From Megamerina dolium (Eukaryota > Arthropoda > Insecta > Diptera > Megamerinidae): DNA of 64,000 bases. The translations under genes were made by a program, and so were the position numbers. The notes beneath the pieces were generated by a model that did not search any database, was not told the DNA's origin, and was given only the letters and a program-made list of their open reading frames with translations. Positions 59,289 through 64,000 of the stretch are shown one piece after another (position 1 is the first letter of the stretch; every line of letters starts with the position of its first letter). The DNA lies in NCBI GenBank assembly GCA_963854835.1, contig OY978525.1:25567253-25631252 (forward strand). Direction: 5' to 3'.

Positions 59289-60650
59289 ATTACACAACTC
59301 TACGAAAAATTGTAAGATGCTAGACCAAAGTACACTAAGGTATATAAATATAAAATATATCTTCTTAAATCTCTTCAAATATTGACAAACAGTCGAGACA
59401 CAGTTTCGTTGAGGCTTTGATGGATATATTACCGAAAAAGAATATATATCCTTCCTTTCCATTAGATGAGTTTCAACAACAACAAATTAGTCATTTGCAA
59501 ATAGCATTTTAAATTTGACCTTTTCAAAAAATAAAAGCTCACTTCACAGAAGTGAAAAGAGTTTGACATTTCATTTAAATTTCACTAGCACACGTGTAAG
59601 TATTATTGTTGTATTTGTACAAATATTCGTATTTAAATTTACATACGCAAATCATCATCGATTTACATATACGTATGTATGTAGAAAACATATAAAATGT
59701 AAGGACGGCTAATTAAAATTGTAATTAAAATAGACCAACAAATCCATTTAAAAGGTAACCAAAAAAAAAAATCAAATAAATGTTTCGATTGGATTTATAT
59801 ATTTTTTGCATTTATTTTCTAATACAGTACAATGTCATTTCTGTTTTTATGTGGTTGTATTTTATTTATAAAGTTTGTTTTTTTTTTTTTTTTTTTTTAG
59901 TTGACATTCATTCGTGAGATAATTATTGGATTAATTCTCACGCGTTAACAAATTGTTAAATCAGAATTTAAACAAACAAAACGAATGGAAAAAAAGAAGA
60001 AGAGCATGCCAAATACGATAAAAAGAAATATATGTAACCACAACATAAAACAGATATCAATTAAGCAGTGATCAAATAAATGTCATTATGTAGAATGCCA
60101 TGTTAATTGATTGAGATTAATGACAATAATTTCTAATATATGTTGATAATTGCTAAAATCAAAATTCTAAAAAAAAAATTCTAAAAAAAAATGATTTTAA
60201 AAAGGTTTCTAGTAAAAATAATCCCCAAATAAAATCATATTTTCATTATGAATCATTCAGCTATTATGAGTATGATTATGAGTGAAGAAAAAGAAATCAT
60301 ATTTTGATGGACAGCGCATGTTAAAAGGTTCTAAAATAAATCTACAAATTAAATATAATATTTATACTACATATTTATCTAATGCCAAAGCATGAAGAAA
60401 AATTGCTCTACTTGTCAAAGTATTTGGCCAAAAACAACTATGACGAATAGTAGGTATATGTACTTGTCAATAATATATTCTGTACTACACGTAGATACAT
60501 TTGTAGAGTATAAATAAATAAATAGATTGCAAAGCAAAAAAAACCCTGAAAATACAATATGGTATACATCAGAGAAAGAAGAATGAAAAACAAAAAAAAA
60601 ATAAAATTGCTCATTACACTTTTAGCACGTGTTGTAAATATGTACATATA
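59289..60650. other. AT-rich non-coding stretch
   Basis: A T-run of about 20 lies at 59879-59899, and A-runs near 59761, 60171 and 60592. No gene was seen. Confidence 0.5.
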
Positions 60651-60889
60651 TTAGGTGATTCACAAGGTCTCATAAAAGTAAACGTCATAATTGACAACTC
60701 AAATATGATACATGTCAACCTTTATACGTTTGTATGTCATTCCAACAACAACAACAACAATTATCACAAGCCATAGTACACAGAGTTGCATTGTGCTAAA
60801 TCGCATTTGTATAACGGCGAACAAACTACTGTCAAATTTTACAACATCCTTACAATATGACATCTTAAAACACCTTGTTAGTCACCTAA
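60651..60889. mobile_element. Small MITE (about 240 bp) with TTAGGTGA ends
   Basis: The left end TTAGGTGATTCACAAGGT and the reverse complement of the right end, TTAGGTGACTAACAAGGT, match at 15 of 18 positions. The interior has no coding capacity and includes CCAACAACAACAACAACAA at about 60739-60757. The flanks (TACATATA before, ATGTATAG after) give no firm target duplication. Confidence 0.75.
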
Positions 60890-61429
60890 ATGTATAGTTG
60901 CTGTAATAACAAATTGTTAAATAAATTACAGAAACTATCTACAAATCAGTTAAAGATATTCTTCAGTTAATGCATTCATTTTAAGCATTTTTTTTCTTCC
61001 TTTTCGCTTGACTAAATTTATTTTAAATGAATGTGTCAATATAATTGAATTCAGTGTAAACAATTGAAGAGAATAATTTTTGCGATACTCGTAGCTCATG
61101 GAGGGGAATAACACGAATTAACAGTATACTGCTTTAAGAAGATACACGGTCGTTTTAACTTTGCTATAAGGCTCTTTTGAAAGGTGAATTTAAACATCAG
61201 CCAATTTTATGGCAAGTCTCCAGCGTACTTCATCTTTTTATAAAAAAAATGATTTCAACTCTGATCAAATAGTTATCTCAAGAGGCACACTGAAAATTTA
61301 ACTCTTCAGAAGTGTTTTCTCTAAAAATCATTGACATAATTGTTGGTTAGTTAAGATAATTATTATAAAACAAATCGAAATAAAAAATGTTGGACAGTTT
61401 AAATTTGGTAATACCGAAGATTAGATACT
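60890..61429. other. Unassigned AT-rich spacer
   Basis: No gene or repeat was seen. Confidence 0.4.
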
Positions 61430-61831
61430 TTCGAACAAAAAATGTTTTTGTGCAAGGAGTCGTGGTTTTTATCCGATTTTCCGTACCCATTTTCAAATAT
61501 ATTCACACTTTGATGAGAATAATCATGCGTTCCAAGCTTTAATCCCCTAGCATTAGATTTTCGTGAGCAAAATTTACTAAACCTACATTCGCGAACATAC
61601 TTTTGTATGACAAGTAGGCGTAGTTTTTATTCGATTCCACTCAATTTCGAAGCCATTCATCCATTAGCAAATTTAATGGTATGTACCGAGTTTCAGCTTG
61701 ATAACTTTATATTTTCGTGCGCAAAATGGAAAAAAAAACATAATCATGGGAGGCATAATCTTACGATATATGGGAGGTAGGTATGATTTTTATCCGATTC
61801 AACCCATTTTCAAATATGTCTATTGATTGGT
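61430..61831 (+). repeat. Tandem array, family B, left part (interrupted by a SINE)
   Basis: Units with CATACTTTTGTATGACAAGT, AGGCGTAGTTTTTATTCGAT and ATATGGGAGGTAGGTATG. The array continues after the SINE at 62.09 kb. Confidence 0.8.
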
Positions 61832-62090
61832 AAATATAATCGTGGACGCCGTAGCTCAGTGGTTAGTGTAACAATTTGCCATGGAAAAGCTTCTAAAACA
61901 ACCCCATGACAAAGCTCAGAAAAAGTGATGTCACAAGAGTTTTGCCGTTCGGAACCGGCTAAAATATAAGTAGGTCCCTTCTAATACTGTCCAAAATTTA
62001 ACATAACAGTAATGGAAAAGAAGCTCGACCAAAGAGCCCTTGGGGGCTCATAAGTGCCACAGATTTTTTTTTATTATCAAATGTAATCAT
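61832..62090 (+). mobile_element. SINE (S9) inserted in a B array, with target duplication
   Basis: The SINE itself is about 61844-62078: GGACGCCGTAGCTCAGTGG with the A box, then a jump straight to ACAATTTGCCATGGAAAAGC, so the B box and about 90 bases are deleted. The rest is typical, including AAAGTGATGTCACAAGAG, AGAGCCCTTGGGGGCTC and a GATTTTTTTTTATTATC tail. Flanks AAATATAATCGT (61832-61843) and AAATGTAATCAT (62079-62090) agree at 10 of 12 positions and are the likely target duplication. Confidence 0.85.
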
Positions 62091-62575
62091 TTTCACCGTG
62101 TTTTAGCTTAATAACTTTATATTTTCACGTGTAAAATGTTGAAAACACACAATCAAAAACATACTTTTGTATGGGAGGTAGGAGTGGTTTTCATCGCGAC
62201 TACGCACATTCTCTATAATATCAATTCTGTGATCAAAATACCGTTATGTGTCAAGTTTTGCTTCGACAGCTTTTCATTTTCACGAATAACTTGTGAAAAA
62301 ACACATTCAACGATATAATTTTATATGCGAGGTAGACGTAGTTTTCATCCGATTACGCCCATTTCACAACATATCAATTTTGTGATCAGTCTAACTTTGT
62401 GTACTATGTACACGCTTGATGGCTTTACATTTTCGCGTGTAAAATGTGAAAATAAATATTCAAAAGTATACTTTTTTATAGCAAATAGGCGTAATTTTCA
62501 TCCGATTTTATCCATTTACGAAATCATGCGTTCGTTGGTTTAAAAAAAAATCAGGCTAATCAATTTTTAGATCGA
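62091..62575 (+). repeat. Tandem array, family B, right part (about three units)
   Basis: CATACTTTTGTATGGGAGGT (about 62159), AATTTTATATGCGAGGTAGA (about 62318) and TACTTTTTTATAGCAAATAG (about 62468) are the B anchors; the linker ACTTTATATTTTCACG is typical. Confidence 0.85.
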
Positions 62576-63700
62576 TCGCTCTATAATTATGGCAGTTATT
62601 ATGCGAATAGACAATCAGGCATGACCGAATCGAATCAGATCTTGATTCTGATCAATACTATACAATATATAATTTTCGATATCTGTCAGAATCGATCGTC
62701 TTTAATCAACTTTGTTAAAGGAGACTCTCAATCGATATTGGAAAATGCTTTTTGAATAATTTTGAAAAATTGTCTGCATATTTAAAAGCCTGTGTTGTTT
62801 TTTTTTAAAGCAACATATTCAAACTTTCACAGAGAATAAATAACTTGCAACTATGTTCCTTAATATTCAACATATTCCAATACAACAACCCTTCAGTAAA
62901 CTCTACACCATGAAATTATATTTTTGGCACGCCACTGTATATGTACATACATGCGTACATATGCCTCAGCTGCACTCTTATTACTTGTTAAAATGTTTCT
63001 TCTACACAAATCGGCCAGTGCTCTTATTGCAACATTTTATGAGTTACACCTAAGTGTTGTATTATGCATCTTGCTCTTATGACACTTTGGTGTCAGTGTC
63101 ATCATGTGACAATTTTTCATATTAGTGTATTAAGTATGTACTCATAAGTATATACTCATATGATGTAATAATGAGCTATTACATTTGAGAACACATTATT
63201 TTATTTATACTCAAGTACTATTCAGATATACATAAATATGTACCTACACACTTGTATATGTGTTTATTGCACAATAAAACAAATTATATGGCGTGCTGCA
63301 CGAAAAAATGAGTCTTGTAAAACTATATTAGAATAAATGGGGTAAATATGAAACTATACCTAGACGAAAAAAAAGCCCGTGAAGACCTTAGTCCTACTAT
63401 AATTAGTACGAATAGTATTGTATTTTAATCCGTTTTGTAGTATCATGTATTTATCATACTCCTATCTAGACAGTGGCAAATGCTTGGAACATGGAGCGCA
63501 TTTTTCCAAAATACTAAATCTGATTCAAATAAGCTTATCAGCGGTAATCAGCAGGAACATATCTTTGGCAAACCGAATGTATTGGATCTATACAACGTGC
63601 AAAATCAAAAATAGCTCACTTTGAGCTTCACGAGAAAGGCTTCTCTTACAATATTGTTATGTATTTTAAATTTCGACCGATTTTAAGCAATACTGAATAG
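62576..63700. other. Non-coding stretch
   Basis: No gene was seen. A GAATCGATCG/GATCTTGATTCTGATC-rich patch lies at 62560-62735. Confidence 0.4.
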
Positions 63701-63709
63701 TAGACCCTT

Positions 63710-63940
63710 TATGACAGAACATTTTCTGAGCATCTATCACAAAGCTCTATTAAAAACAATTTCATAGTCAATTGAATCCATAATATTCAATGTGCAGAAT
63801 CAAAAATACTACAGCAACGCTGCTTCTGAGCTTTTTTCAAAAATCTTCTTTAAAAGCTCATTCATAGTAATTGGATTAAGCAGAAATTAAGTAATTAAGT
63901 AATTAACAATTTTCCAAGCGGAAATTCATATCATTGAAAT
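63710..63940 (-). mobile_element. Two decayed SINE body fragments
   Basis: On the plus strand ATTTTCTGAGCATCTATCAC then AAAGCTCTATTAAAAAC (63721-63757), and CTTCTGAGCTTTTTTC with TTTAAAAGCTCATTCATAGT (63831-63870) followed by AACAATTTTCCAAGCGGAA, parallel the reverse complement of the SINE body. Both are too decayed for a firm call. Confidence 0.4.
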
Positions 63941-64000
63941 ATGTCTTCAAAAAACGATGCAAGGTTCCCACATTTATATATTATCATATAGCCAAGCAGC

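Overview
This is 64 kb of AT-rich eukaryotic DNA with no intact protein-coding gene that I can recognise. The transposon remnants (I/Jockey-like non-LTR retrotransposons, mariners of the irritans and mori types, a Tc1-like DDE element), the TATGTATG-, CAA- and TAA-rich simple repeats and the overall texture suggest a fly genome, probably a brachyceran and perhaps a tephritid. The species call is inference. The window reads as intergenic or long-intron DNA built up by successive transposon insertions. There are no bacterial-type operons, no CRISPR array and no credible complete tRNA or rRNA gene.

Three classes of sequence dominate. (1) Tandem arrays with units of about 115-185 bp, here called families A to E, cover very roughly a fifth of the window. 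Family A lies at 2.50-2.99, 40.74-41.16 and 41.28-42.79 kb. Family B lies at 9.12-10.16, 18.38-19.64, 29.39-29.85, 32.27-33.01, 33.86-34.74, 44.33-45.35, 58.73-58.90 and 61.43-62.57 kb. Family C lies at 26.14-27.21, 28.79-29.39 and 54.89-56.04 kb. Family D lies at 38.63-39.99 kb. Family E lies at 13.58-13.92, 24.49-24.57 and 51.17-52.17 kb. A, B and C share the anchor TTTTGTATGGSAG once per unit, and D has a related TTCATTTTGTA. (2) A tRNA-derived SINE of about 350 bp occurs in at least nine recognisable copies on both strands. (3) Coding remnants of non-LTR retrotransposons and of Tc1/mariner transposases are all broken by stops, frameshifts or truncation.

Layout: 0-5 kb holds a non-LTR tail, a SINE, a short A array, a headless SINE and a well-preserved I-like RNase H segment. 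6.7-8 kb holds a possible non-LTR tail and two Tc1-like remnants in tandem. 9-13.4 kb holds a B array, a MITE with long terminal inverted repeats, and a mariner end fused to a SINE. 15-24.6 kb holds retrotransposon scraps, the most regular B array (153 bp), a SINE, and a second I-like element. 26-35 kb is mostly C and B arrays, including two opposed B arrays next to a 16-bp-stem hairpin. 36-46.6 kb has SINEs, two mori-type mariner remnants, arrays D, A and B, and an irritans-type mariner inserted in a B array. 49-64 kb has further mariner, non-LTR and SINE remnants, arrays E, C and B, and a small MITE.

The parts interact by nesting. A SINE sits in a B array with a near-identical target duplication, a mariner sits at a TA inside another B array, and a SINE abuts a mariner end. 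This gives a relative order of events, with the B arrays oldest. The most interesting signal is the set of tandem families joined by a shared anchor motif. They may be internal repeats of Helentron-like or other non-autonomous elements.
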